Source of the DNA: Streptomyces aculeolatus | Lineage (GTDB): Bacteria > Actinomycetota > Actinomycetes > Streptomycetales > Streptomycetaceae | NCBI RefSeq assembly: GCF_020400605.1 | Contig: NZ_JAINRD010000027.1 | Location: 1 to 64,000 of the forward strand | Length of the DNA stretch: 64,000 nucleotides | Direction of reading: 5' to 3' | Shown here: one piece after another, positions 24,006 to 32,701 of the stretch | How positions within the stretch are numbered: the first letter of the stretch is position 1 | Layout of the letters: the number at the start of each line of letters is the position of its first letter | Notes under the pieces: model-generated | The model's database searches: none | Seen by the model: the letters and a program-made list of their open reading frames with translations, nothing else | Told to the model about the DNA's origin: nothing | Position numbers and translations under genes: made by a program

Positions 24006-25942
24006 GCCGTACGAACCGGGCGGCCCGGCGCGGCAAGGCCAAGGCGCAGCAGCGGGACGACCCGGCGACCCGCGCCTTCTCCGCCGGGCTCGCCAAGGCG
24101 ATGCAGAACCCGGCGCTGCGCGCCCTCGGTGCGCAGGTCGTCCGCAAGGGCACGACGGGTACGGGCGCGGGGGGCGCGGGGGCAGGCACCACGGGCACGG
24201 GCGCCGCCGCGGGCGCCGCCCCCGCACCGCGGACCGCGGTCTTCCCGGACACCGCCGCCACCCTCGCCCCCGCCCACGGCCTCGCCCGGGTGGACTCGTA
24301 CGGCACCGTCCACGCCCACCCCACCCGGCGTGCCGAGCCCGCCGAGTGGACCTGGGCGCTGGCCCACTGCCTGCTGCACCTCGGCTTCGGCCACGCCCCC
24401 GCCGCCCGCGGCGAGCGCACCCAGCCCGACCGGTACGAGCAGGCCGCCCGCTGCACCGTCGTCAACCGCTTCCTCGTCACCTTCGGCACCGGCCGCCCGC
24501 CCGCCGACCTGCCCGAGCAGTACCCCGGCGGCGGCGAGGAGGAACTCGCCGCGCGCTGGCGGCGCGACGGCATCCCCGCGGAGTACGAGCGCTGCGGCGC
24601 CGCCGGCGACGAGCCCGACGTGCTGCTGCTGCCGTGGGACGGCTGGGCCGGCACCGCGCCGCCGGACTGGCAGAAGGACTTCGCGTACGCCCTCACCCGT
24701 ACGATGTCCGCCGCCATGGAGGTCGCCGGCGGCCGGCGCGACTCCCTCACCGGCGAGCGGGCGCCCCGGCGGCCGTGGGAGCGGGCGCTGGAGTGGTTCG
24801 TCTCCTCGTACCCGCTGCTCGGCGGGGTCGCGGCGGGCATGACCCTTGTCGCCGACGCCGAACTCGCCCGCGCCCACGACATCTCCGTCGCCGCCGTCGA
24901 CGCCGCCGCGGGCGAGATCTACATCAACCCGCTCAGGGACCACTCCGACGACGAGTGGCGCTTCATCCTGGGCCACGAGATGCTGCACGCCGCGCTGCGC
25001 CACGGAGAGCGCCGCGGCGCCCGCGACCCGTACCTCTTCAACATCGCCGCGGACTACGTCGTCAACGGCTGGCTGCTGGAGATGCGCGTCGGCGAGATGC
25101 CCCCCGGGCTGCTGCACGACCCGCGGCTCGCCGGGCTGTCCGCGGAGGAGGTCTACGACCGCCTCGCCGCCGACCTGCGCGTCCAGCGCCGCCGGCTCGC
25201 CACCCTGCGCGGCCGGGGGCTCGGCGACATCCTCGGCGGCCCGCTGGTGCCGCGGGACCCGGCGGCCGCGTACGTCGACCTCGACGAGTTCTACCGCCGC
25301 GGGCTGCAGCGCGGCCTCGACCTGCACGAGCGCGACCACGGCCGCGGGCTGCTGCCGGCCGGCCTGGTCGAGGAGATCCGCGCGCTGGCGCAGCCGCCCC
25401 TGCCGTGGGACGCGCTGCTGGCCCGCTGGTTCGACGAGTACGTGCCCCGCGCCGAGCCGGTGCGCACCTTCGCGCGCCCCGCCCGCCGCCAGGCCGCCAC
25501 TCCCGACATCCCGCGGGCGGGCCGCTACTTCCCGCCCGAGGAGGTCGCCCGCTGCACCTTCGGCGTCGTCCTGGACACCTCCGGCTCCATGGACCGCACG
25601 CTCCTCGGCAAGGCGCTGGGCGCCATCGCCTCGTACGCGGAAGCGCGTGACGTGCCCGCGGCGCGCGTCGTCTTCTGCGACGCCTCGCCGTACGACGCGG
25701 GGTACCTGCCGGCGACGGAGATCGCCGGCCGGGTGCGGGTACGGGGCCGCGGCGGGACCGTGCTCCAGCCGGGGCTCGACCTGCTGGAGCGCGCGGACGA
25801 CTTCCCGCCCGCGGCGCCGGTGCTGGTGATCACCGACGGCATGTGCGACGTGCTGCGGGTACGCAGGGAGCACGCCTACCTGATCCCGGGGTGGGCGTCG
25901 CTGCCGTTCGTCGCGCGGGGGCCCGTGTTCCGCGTGAGGTGA
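24002..25942 (+). CDS. VWA-like protein with N-terminal putative metallopeptidase domain (DUF2201)
   Basis: A 646-residue partner of the MoxR ATPase. After a basic N-terminus (SRTNRAARRGKAKAQQR) and an Ala/Gly/Thr-rich stretch, residues about 230-460 form the DUF2201 domain with a zinc-peptidase-like 'FILGHEMLHAALRHGER' motif (HExxH near 324) preceded by 'GEIYINP'. The C-terminal domain (about 515-640) is VWA-like, with the metal-ion site 'LDTSGSMDR' near 524 and 'LVITDGMCDVLR' as its late aspartate. Such MoxR/VWA pairs are thought to insert metals or remodel complexes, but no client is seen nearby. The ATG overlaps the MoxR stop (ATGA-type coupling). Confidence 0.9.
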   Translation: MSRTNRAARRGKAKAQQRDDPATRAFSAGLAKAMQNPALRALGAQVVRKGTTGTGAGGAGAGTTGTGAAAGAAPAPRTAVFPDTAATLAPAHGLARVDSYGTVHAHPTRRAEPAEWTWALAHCLLHLGFGHAPAARGERTQPDRYEQAARCTVVNRFLVTFGTGRPPADLPEQYPGGGEEELAARWRRDGIPAEYERCGAAGDEPDVLLLPWDGWAGTAPPDWQKDFAYALTRTMSAAMEVAGGRRDSLTGERAPRRPWERALEWFVSSYPLLGGVAAGMTLVADAELARAHDISVAAVDAAAGEIYINPLRDHSDDEWRFILGHEMLHAALRHGERRGARDPYLFNIAADYVVNGWLLEMRVGEMPPGLLHDPRLAGLSAEEVYDRLAADLRVQRRRLATLRGRGLGDILGGPLVPRDPAAAYVDLDEFYRRGLQRGLDLHERDHGRGLLPAGLVEEIRALAQPPLPWDALLARWFDEYVPRAEPVRTFARPARRQAATPDIPRAGRYFPPEEVARCTFGVVLDTSGSMDRTLLGKALGAIASYAEARDVPAARVVFCDASPYDAGYLPATEIAGRVRVRGRGGTVLQPGLDLLERADDFPPAAPVLVITDGMCDVLRVRREHAYLIPGWASLPFVARGPVFRVR

Positions 25943-26012
25943 CCGCGCCCGCGGGCTTCGCGGGCGCGTACGGTGACCGTCTGAGGCGGCGGAGCGGCGG
26001 GAGGCGGCGGAC

Positions 26013-26855
26013 GTGGCGGAGAACACGCGGACCCTGGACTGGAACGGGGCCAACGGCGACCACTGGGTCGCGTACGAGGACAAATACAACGCGGCGATGC
26101 TCCGCTACGGCGAGCGGCTGTTCGCGGGCGCCGACGTGCAACCCGACGACCGCGTCCTCGACGTCGGCTGCGGCTGCGGCCAGACGACCCGCGTGGCCGC
26201 GGCGCTCGCCGCCGGGGGCTCGGCGCTGGGCGTCGACCTGTCCGCCGCGATGCTCGCGCAGGCGCGCGCCCGGGCGGCGGAGGAGGGCCTGGCGAACGTG
26301 GGCTTCGAGCAGGCCGACGCGCAGGTCCACGACTTCGCCGACGGCGCGTACGACGTGGCGATCAGCCGCTTCGGGGTGATGTTCTTCGCGGACCCGGTCG
26401 CGGCGTTCGCCAACGTACGGCGCGCGCTGCGGCCGGCGGGGCGGCTCGCGTACGTGTGCTGGCGGGCGCCGGAGGAGAGCGAGTACTCGGGCGTGCCGCG
26501 CGCCGCCCTCGCCCCGTACGCCACGCTGCCGCCGCCGGGCGGCAGCGCGACCGAACCGGGGCCGAACTCGCTGGCCGACCCCGAGCACGTACGGGAGGTG
26601 CTCGGGGGGGCGGGCTTCACCGACGTGCAACTGGAGGCGGAGAACGAGCCGATGGACCTGGGGGCGGGTGTGGAGGAGGCGCTGGCCTTCGTCCTCGACC
26701 GGCCGCACGTGCACGCGGCGCTGGCGGAGACCGACGCGGCGACCAGGGCGAAGGCGACGGAAGACCTGCGCGAGGCCCTGACCCCGTACGCCACCCCGGA
26801 GGGGGTGCTGCTGAGGGCCCCGGCCTGGCTGGTGACGGCGCACGCCCCGGCGTAA
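26013..26855 (+). CDS. Class I SAM-dependent methyltransferase
   Basis: A 280-residue methyltransferase of the UbiE/Methyltransf_11 type. The SAM-binding motif I is 'VLDVGCGCGQTTRVA' (about 45-60), motif II 'ALGVDLSAAML', and the acidic/aromatic motif 'YDVAISRFGVMFFADP' near 115. The N-terminal 'LDWNGANGDHWVAYEDKYNA' is shared with many actinobacterial homologues that methylate small molecules. The GTG start at 26013 has GGAGG upstream. It is 70 nt after the VWA gene on the same strand and may be read through from it. The substrate cannot be predicted. Confidence 0.87.
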   Translation: MAENTRTLDWNGANGDHWVAYEDKYNAAMLRYGERLFAGADVQPDDRVLDVGCGCGQTTRVAAALAAGGSALGVDLSAAMLAQARARAAEEGLANVGFEQADAQVHDFADGAYDVAISRFGVMFFADPVAAFANVRRALRPAGRLAYVCWRAPEESEYSGVPRAALAPYATLPPPGGSATEPGPNSLADPEHVREVLGGAGFTDVQLEAENEPMDLGAGVEEALAFVLDRPHVHAALAETDAATRAKATEDLREALTPYATPEGVLLRAPAWLVTAHAPA

Positions 26856-26991
26856 GGGGGCCGCGCGACGGAAGGGGGCGGCCGCGTGTGCGCTCTCTTC
26901 CTGGTCACCCCTGGCGGCGCCGCGAGCGTGGTCGCCCGTCGGGCACCCGAGACGTGACGCCCGGCTCCGCGACCCGCCCTTCCCCCGGCCG

Positions 26992-28215
26992 TCAGGCCCC
27001 CAGGGTCCGGCGGGCCACCAGTGCCGCGCTCAGGCGGCGGGCGTCCGCCGGGGTGGTGGGGGTCAGGCCCGTGAGGAGGGCGATGCGGCGGATGCGGTAG
27101 TCGACGGTGTTGGGGTGGACGTGCAGCGCCGTGGCGGTGCCGCGGCGGTCGAGGTCGCGGGCCAGATACGTCTCCAGGGTGTGCAGCAACTCCGGGCGGC
27201 CGGCCAGCGGTTGCAGCAGGTCGGCCAGCCCGGTGAGGGCCTCGCTGGGGCGGCTGAGCTGGTAGTCGAGGAGCACGTCGGCCAGCCGGTACAGGCCGGG
27301 CGGCCGGTCCGTACGCCGTACCAGCTCGACGATGTCCGCCGTCTGCGCCACCGCCGCCGGGAGCCCGTCCGGTACGGCCCCGGCCGCCGCCGCGGTCACC
27401 GGCGCCCCGACGGCCGTCTCCGTACGGTCGATCAGTCCGCACAGCGCCGCCCACGCCGGCTCCTCCGCCACCGGCAGCAGCGCGGTGCCGCCGCCGGCGT
27501 CGAGCGCGGTGAGCGCAGGTTCGCCGGCGAAGCCGTTCAGCGCCGTCTGCAGCCGGCGGATCTTGCGCCGCGCGGCGATCCGCGACCGGGGCCCGGGGGA
27601 GTGCTCGTCGGGGTGCGGGGCGACGTGCAGTGTCAGGGCCACGTACCGCGGGGCGGGCCGCAGCCCCGTGCGGCGGGCGATGCCCTCGAGCGGCTCCCCG
27701 GCGAGCAGCGCGGCCAGCAGCGCGTGCCGCGGCGCGTGCTCCTGGACGTCGAGCACCTGCCGGGCCTCCAGGTACGCGGCGCTGACCGCCGCCACCAACT
27801 GCCGTTGCAGGACGAAGAGATGCCGCAGCACCTCCTGTGCGTCCGCGAAGTCCGCGGGCCGCGCGTCCACGGCGATCTCCTCCCAGCCCATCGCCGTGCC
27901 GATCTGGTATGCGCTGAGGATGGCGTCCAGCGGCACGCCCTCCTCGGCGCGCTGGGCGGCCGACTCCCGCTGCCGTACCAGCTCGTCGTCGCGCGCCGGG
28001 CCGCGGCGCTGGAGCACGTCGGCGAAGAGCCGCAGGCTGCGCTGCACGATGTCGGCGATGTCGCCGGCGACCTCCTCGGGCGGCAGGGCGGCGTACACGG
28101 GCAGTTCGGTGAGCAGCCGGTCGACGACGCGGTGGGTGAGCGCGGGCACCCGGGCCCGCAGCCGCGCGTCGACCGGGCTGCCGCCGATACACAGCGGTGT
28201 GTTGTCACGCGTCAC
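26992..28215 (-). CDS. PucR-family transcriptional regulator
   Basis: A 407-residue regulator. The N-terminal 150 residues ('VDRLLTELPVYAALPPEEV', 'LDAILSAYQIGTAMGWEEI') match the RsbRD/RsbT co-antagonist-like helical domain often found in front of PucR proteins. A GGDEF-like CdaR/PucR middle domain follows. The C-terminal helix-turn-helix of the HTH_30 type is 'DLDRRGTATALHVHPNTVDY' plus the recognition helix. Such proteins often control a neighbouring gene; here the divergent neighbour is a secreted SGNH lipase, 144 nt away, which makes it the best candidate target. The GTG start at 28215 has GGGAG upstream. Confidence 0.9.
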   Translation of the reverse strand: MTRDNTPLCIGGSPVDARLRARVPALTHRVVDRLLTELPVYAALPPEEVAGDIADIVQRSLRLFADVLQRRGPARDDELVRQRESAAQRAEEGVPLDAILSAYQIGTAMGWEEIAVDARPADFADAQEVLRHLFVLQRQLVAAVSAAYLEARQVLDVQEHAPRHALLAALLAGEPLEGIARRTGLRPAPRYVALTLHVAPHPDEHSPGPRSRIAARRKIRRLQTALNGFAGEPALTALDAGGGTALLPVAEEPAWAALCGLIDRTETAVGAPVTAAAAGAVPDGLPAAVAQTADIVELVRRTDRPPGLYRLADVLLDYQLSRPSEALTGLADLLQPLAGRPELLHTLETYLARDLDRRGTATALHVHPNTVDYRIRRIALLTGLTPTTPADARRLSAALVARRTLGA

Positions 28216-28359
28216 AACGGCTCCCGGAGAAGTCTGCGTTACTGACCAGTTAAGCGCAGCCCGGCCCGTCTGCATCATGTGCACGACACAATTTTCCGCC
28301 AGCTCCACACGCACCAGCACACGCACACCCGCATCCACCCCCACGGCCGGGAGCCGCCG

Positions 28360-29244
28360 ATGAACGTGCTGCCGAAACTCCTCAAGGGCGCCCTGGGCGC
28401 CGCCGCGGCGACCGGCCTCGTCGTCGGAGGCACGGCCGCCCCGGCCGCCGCCGACGCCGCGGCCGGCGAGGTCTACGTCGCCCTCGGCGACTCGATGGCC
28501 TCGGGACCACTCATCCCGCTCCCCACCGGCCCGCTCGCCTGCGGGCGCTCCACCGAGAACTACGCGCACGAACTGGCCGACCGGCTCGACGTCGCGGAAC
28601 TGCGCGACGTCACGTGCAGCGGCGCCAGGACCGACCACATGACGCAGCCGCAGTCGCTGTCGCTGCTCGACGTGGACATGGGCGAGGCGCCGCCGCAGTT
28701 CGACGCGCTCGGCGCGGACACCACCCTGGTCACGCTGACGATCGGCGGCAACGACGTCGGGCTCGTCGGCGTCGCCGAGGACTGCATGCAGCTCAACCCG
28801 CTCGGCGACCTGTGCAAGGACGGCTTCACGGAGGGCGGCGTCGACACCGTCGCCCAGCGCGTCGAGGCCATGGGCCCGAAGCTCGGCGCCGTACTCGACG
28901 GCATCCACGCCCGCTCCCCGCAGGCCCGTGTCCTGGTCACCGGCTACGGCGACTACATCAAGCCGGGCGGCTGCTGGCCGTACCAGCCGGTGCTCTCCGC
29001 CGACGCCGACTGGCTCCAGGGCAGCGTCAACCACATGAACCAGGTGATCGCCGACCGCGCGGCGGCCCACGGCGCCGAGTACGTCGACGTGTTCACCCCG
29101 AGCCGCGGCCACGACTCCTGCCAGTCCCCGGACAAGAAGTGGGTCGAGGGCTACGTCCCGACCGCCCCGGCGGCACCGCTGCACCCCAACGCCAGGGGTG
29201 AGGAGGCGTACGCCGGCATCATCCACTCCCAGCTGACCGGCTGA
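28360..29244 (+). CDS. Secreted SGNH-family lipase/esterase
   Basis: A 294-residue exported ester hydrolase. Signal peptide residues 1-32 end at 'AAPAAADA'. SGNH blocks: block I 'VALGDSMASGP' (nucleophile Ser about 46), glycine block near 'TCSGARTDHM', block III 'TIGGNDVGLVG' (Asn about 131), and the C-terminal 'LHPNARGEEAYA' with the catalytic His and its D/N partner position. Six cysteines could form the disulfides seen in Streptomyces lipase homologues such as S. coelicolor Lip. A longer frame begins at 28279 but lacks a signal; I chose ATG 28360 with GGGAG upstream. It is divergent from the PucR regulator and followed by a strong hairpin. Confidence 0.92.
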   Translation: MNVLPKLLKGALGAAAATGLVVGGTAAPAAADAAAGEVYVALGDSMASGPLIPLPTGPLACGRSTENYAHELADRLDVAELRDVTCSGARTDHMTQPQSLSLLDVDMGEAPPQFDALGADTTLVTLTIGGNDVGLVGVAEDCMQLNPLGDLCKDGFTEGGVDTVAQRVEAMGPKLGAVLDGIHARSPQARVLVTGYGDYIKPGGCWPYQPVLSADADWLQGSVNHMNQVIADRAAAHGAEYVDVFTPSRGHDSCQSPDKKWVEGYVPTAPAAPLHPNARGEEAYAGIIHSQLTG

Positions 29245-29331
29245 CCGGCTGACCCGCTGACCCCGCCCGGCCCGACCGGCGGGGACGGGCCGGCCACCCG
29301 GCGTTCCCATCCCCCGAGGGGACGCACACAC

Positions 29332-29364
29332 GCCGGCCCGGCGCGGACAACGCGCCGGGCCGGC
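29332..29364. terminator. Strong bidirectional hairpin terminator
   Basis: A perfect 14-bp stem, GCCGGCCCGGCGCG (29332-29345) paired with its complement (29351-29364), encloses the 5-nt loop GACAA. It lies between the convergent lipase and DUF574 genes and can serve both strands. No U-tract is needed in high-GC actinobacteria. Confidence 0.8.
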
Positions 29365-29387
29365 ACGTGTGGCGCCTGCGAGGGGGG

Positions 29388-30221
29388 TCAGCCGCCGCCG
29401 AGGCGGCCGACGCCGCCGTAGAGCCACACCTCGTCGAGGAGCCGCGGCCGGACGGGGCCTTCCGGGTGCCAGTGGGGCAGTTGGACGACCCCGGGCTCGA
29501 CGACCTCGAAGCCGTCGAAGAGCGCCTCCACCTGGTCCAGCGGCCGCGGCACCATCAGCGCCGCGGCCCGCCGCTCGCCGTACACGGCGGCGGCGTCGGC
29601 GGCCCGCCGCGGCTGGATGTCGTTGGTGGTGTGGGACAGGGCGAGATAGCTCCCGGGCGGAAGGGCGTCCCGGAAGGCGGCGACGATGCGGCCGGGCTCC
29701 TCCTCGTCGCGTACGAAGTGCAGGACCGCGGACAGCACCAGCGCCACCGGCCGGTCCCGGTCCAGCGTCGCCCACAGCTCCGGCGCGCCGAGGATCTCCT
29801 CCGGCCGGCGCAGGTCCGCCTGGATGTACGCCGTGCGGCCCTCCGGGGAACTGCTCAGCAGCGCGCGGGCGTGGGCGAGGACGACGGGGTCGTTGTCGGT
29901 GTAGACGACCCGGCAGTCCGGGCTGATCTGCTGGGCGGCCTCGTGGAGGTTGGGAGAGGTGGGGATGCCGGTGCCGACGTCCAGGAACTGCCGCACGCCC
30001 TGCCGGGCCAGATAGCGGGCCGCGCGGAGCATCCAGGCGCGGTTGGCGCGGGCGGACTCCCGGACCTGGGGTGCGCGCCGGATGGTCTCCTCGGCGGCCG
30101 AACGGTCGGCGGCGTAGTGGTCCTTGCCGCCCAGCAGGTAGTCGTAGATCCGCGCGGGATGCGGCACCTGCGGGTTGATCGGTAACTGAGGCTCGTCGCC
30201 TAACGGCGGTTCGTGTGTCAC
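29388..30221 (-). CDS. SAM-dependent methyltransferase, DUF574 family
   Basis: A 277-residue protein of the S-adenosyl methyltransferase family PF04672, greatly expanded in Streptomyces and with few known substrates. Characteristic stretches are 'PARIYDYLLGGKDHYAADR', 'NRAWMLRAARYLA', motif I 'FLDVGTGIPTSPNLHEAAQ', 'VVYTDNDPVVLAHARALL' and 'LVLSAVLHFVRDEEEPGRIV'. The length is the family norm. Start GTG 30221 (VTHEPPLGDEPQL). A single gene, convergent with the lipase across a strong terminator. Confidence 0.92.
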   Translation of the reverse strand: MTHEPPLGDEPQLPINPQVPHPARIYDYLLGGKDHYAADRSAAEETIRRAPQVRESARANRAWMLRAARYLARQGVRQFLDVGTGIPTSPNLHEAAQQISPDCRVVYTDNDPVVLAHARALLSSSPEGRTAYIQADLRRPEEILGAPELWATLDRDRPVALVLSAVLHFVRDEEEPGRIVAAFRDALPPGSYLALSHTTNDIQPRRAADAAAVYGERRAAALMVPRPLDQVEALFDGFEVVEPGVVQLPHWHPEGPVRPRLLDEVWLYGGVGRLGGG

Positions 30222-30733
30222 GGGAATCTCTCTCGGTCGGTTTCGCCTGACGCACAACGGCATCTCAACGCGCCCAACATAGAGCGGCACACCCCCCACC
30301 CACCATCTACCCCACCCGGGCTCCGGGGCACTCGTCGCTGCACGGGCAGGCCCGGACCAGCCGCCACCCGAACCGGCCGACCGCACCGGGCACAAACGCC
30401 ACGAGGACGTTGCTCGTCTCTCGCCAGTCGTACGGCACCCCATCAACGTGCTCGGCCGCTATTCCCTCCGGCTTTCCGACCTGTTCGGAGGCTTCAATTC
30501 CGCACGCGAGTCCCGCTCATTGCGGCGGATCGTCGTTGCGGAGGGCCGGTACCCGACGTCACAATGCGTGGAGGTGCCGGGTGGTCATCCCGGCGAAGTG
30601 TTGGAGGCGCTGCTTGTGAACACCGCACCGCGGTGCGCCTCGCTCTGCGCGCCAGACGCTGACCACTTCGCTTCGCCCACCGGCTGACCTACTTCGTTCA
30701 CGGTGGGCGCTTCCCCTATGGGAGACCACCGTA
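30222..30733. other. Gap of 512 nt without a recognised gene
   Basis: This stretch separates the divergent DUF574 and MFS genes. It is less GC-rich than its surroundings, and open frames of 60-80 codons (for example 30448-30687) lack ribosome sites and the usual third-position GC bias. A GGGAGA ribosome site near 30722 belongs to the MFS gene. It may be the scar of a deleted gene or an acquisition boundary; I see no tRNA or insertion sequence. Confidence 0.5.
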
Positions 30734-32035
30734 GTGTCCGAAATCGTCGGGACGGTTGATCGCCGTCCTCTGGCAACGGTTCTTGCCGCCAACCTCGTTT
30801 CGATCGCAGGGAATTGCCTCACGTACATGGGCGTGCCGTGGTTCGTGCTGCAAAGCACGGGCAGCGCCGCCAGGGCGGGGATCGTCGCGTTCTGCACGCT
30901 GCTGCCCGCGGTGCTCGCCGCGATCGTCACCGGTCCGGTCATCGACCGGATCGGGCGACGGCGGGTGAGTGTCGCCTCGGATCTTGCCTGCGGAGTTGCC
31001 GTTGCGGCGATCCCGCTGCTGCAGTTCGCCGGCACCCTGCAGTTCTGGATGCTGTGCGCGCTGATGGCGCTGACAGGCCTGTTCGGCGCGCCGGGTGCAA
31101 CGGCTCGCGGCGTGCTGTTGCCCACGCTTGCCGAACGCGCCGGAATGCCGCTGACCAGGGCTGCCGGGCTGTACGACGGAGCGGCACGCTGTGCGGCGCT
31201 GACGGCATCAGCTCTCGGAGGTGTGCTGATCGCCGTACTCGGAGCCGAGAACGTCCTGTTGGTGGATGCCGCAACCTTCGCCGTGGCCGCGCCGCTGTTC
31301 GCGTTCGGAGTGCGCGGCCTGCCCGAGGCGCAGGCCAAACGACGGCCCGAGCCGACGTCGCTGCGGGCCTACCGTCGTGAACTCGGGGAAGGCTGTCGCT
31401 TCGTGGCGGCGACGCCGCTGCTGCTGGGTCTGTGCCTGATGACGCTGGTCACCAGGGGCCTTGACCAGGGATGGAGCGCCGTGCTCCTGCCCGTGCATTC
31501 CGGTGAGGAGCTTGACGGTGCCATCGATCTCGGTCTGCTGAACGCGGCGTTCGGCATCTGCGCGCTCACGGGGGCGCTGGTCTACGGGGCGGTGGGCAGC
31601 CGCTTTCGGCGGTGGCCCGTGTTCACAATCGCCTTCCTCATCGGCGGCCTGCCGCGCTTCGTGGTGGCCGCCTTCACCGACACCTTCACCCCGCTGGCCG
31701 TGATCATGGCAGTAGAGGGTCTCGCCTTCGGTGTACTCAACCCCATCATGGCCACGGTGACGTATGAGACGGTGCCGGAGGACCTGCGCAGCCGCGTGCT
31801 GAGCGTGACAACGGCCTCGGTGCAACTGGTCACTCCACTGGGCGGACTGGCCGCGGGCTTCCTCGTTGATTCGGCCGGCTTGTCTTCCGCGCTGCTGACG
31901 GTCGGCGGTGTGTATCTGCTCGCCACGCTGTGCCCGGTGGTCTTCCCGTCCTGGAGGCAGATGGACCGTACGGGTGATCCCCGTGACGGGGCCAGGGGCT
32001 CGCTGACGCGGGGTTCAGGGGCGAAACGGGTGTAG
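30734..32035 (+). CDS. MFS transporter, probable drug/metabolite exporter
   Basis: A 433-residue major facilitator protein with about 11-12 hydrophobic helices from residue 13 to 405. It has the MFS loop motif 'GPVIDRIGRRRVSVASD' after helix 2 and a second-half equivalent 'YGAVGSRFRRWPVF'. Sequence style fits the MFS_3 (enterobactin-exporter-like/MacB-type) group rather than sugar porters. Start GTG 30734 after GGGAGA. The base composition is less GC-extreme than that of its neighbours (for example 'gttgatcgccgtcctctggcaacg'), suggesting relatively recent acquisition together with the gap upstream. No regulator is adjacent. Substrate unknown. Confidence 0.87.
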   Translation: MSEIVGTVDRRPLATVLAANLVSIAGNCLTYMGVPWFVLQSTGSAARAGIVAFCTLLPAVLAAIVTGPVIDRIGRRRVSVASDLACGVAVAAIPLLQFAGTLQFWMLCALMALTGLFGAPGATARGVLLPTLAERAGMPLTRAAGLYDGAARCAALTASALGGVLIAVLGAENVLLVDAATFAVAAPLFAFGVRGLPEAQAKRRPEPTSLRAYRRELGEGCRFVAATPLLLGLCLMTLVTRGLDQGWSAVLLPVHSGEELDGAIDLGLLNAAFGICALTGALVYGAVGSRFRRWPVFTIAFLIGGLPRFVVAAFTDTFTPLAVIMAVEGLAFGVLNPIMATVTYETVPEDLRSRVLSVTTASVQLVTPLGGLAAGFLVDSAGLSSALLTVGGVYLLATLCPVVFPSWRQMDRTGDPRDGARGSLTRGSGAKRV

Positions 32036-32097
32036 TCACCGAGACGGCCGTTCCGGCGCTGCTCACGAACACCTGACATCGGTGCTCCCCGTCGCGT

Positions 32098-32600
32098 TCA
32101 AGCAGGGGCCCAGACGGCACCCACGGGCCGGCCGGTGGCCGGGTCCCAGAGCCGCACCGTGCCGCTGTCGCCGAGGCTGGTGGCGAAGAGGAACTCGCCG
32201 GGCGCGGGCGCGGCGGACAGGTCCGGTTCGGTGGGCGGAGGGAAGCCGCTGGAGTTCGCGGATCCCCGGACTCGAAGGCGGTGTCCAGTCGCCGCAGTAT
32301 CCGCGCCAGGGCGGCGGCGTCCCCGTACCGCCGGCGGGGCTCCTTGTGCAGCAGCGAGCGTACGAGGTCGTCCCGGTCGGCGGGGATGAGTCCGGTCCGG
32401 GTGAGGCGGTCCGCGGTCACGCTGCCGTCGGCCGCGCGCGCGATGCCGAAGTCGAGGACCTTCACGCTGTCGGAGGGCGTGATGAAGATGTTGGCGGGCT
32501 TCACGTCCCGGTGCATGATCCCGTTGGCGTGCGCGTCGGCGAGGGCGTCACACACCTGCGCCCCCCACCGCGCGGCCTCCGCCCTCGGCCCGGTGCAACT
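32098..32600 (-). pseudogene. Decayed Ser/Thr protein kinase-WD40 gene
   Basis: Fragments of one gene are recognisable on the - strand. From about 32590 a kinase piece reads 'RWGAQVCDALADAHANGIMH' then RDVKPANIF and 'VKVLDFGIARA', covering the catalytic loop (HRD) and DFG. The activation segment and APE motif are missing: after 'LTRTG' the frame jumps to the kinase C-terminus 'DDLVRSLLHKEPRRRYGDA'. There is then a frame change, and in another frame the last 30 residues read as a single WD40 blade ('GTVRLWDPATGRPVG') ending at a stop at 32098-32100. The N-lobe with the ATP-binding lysine is absent. This is a truncated, internally deleted and frameshifted remnant of the kinase-WD40 fusions common in actinobacteria. 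Confidence 0.7.
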
Positions 32601-32701
32601 GGGCGGGCCCGACGGGGCGTCCATGGAGGTGGCGGGTCCGCCACGGCCGGGACCATGTGGTGGGCGCCGGCCGGACGGCATGGAGCGGAGGGGGTTGTGG
32701 C

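Noticed and set aside
26856..26991. Terminator between the convergent methyltransferase and PucR genes
   Set aside because: Only short, interrupted GC-rich inverted matches were seen; no stem comparable with the other terminators in the window.
30448..30687. 79-codon frame in the gap before the MFS gene
   Set aside because: No ribosome site, no third-position GC bias and no recognisable domain.
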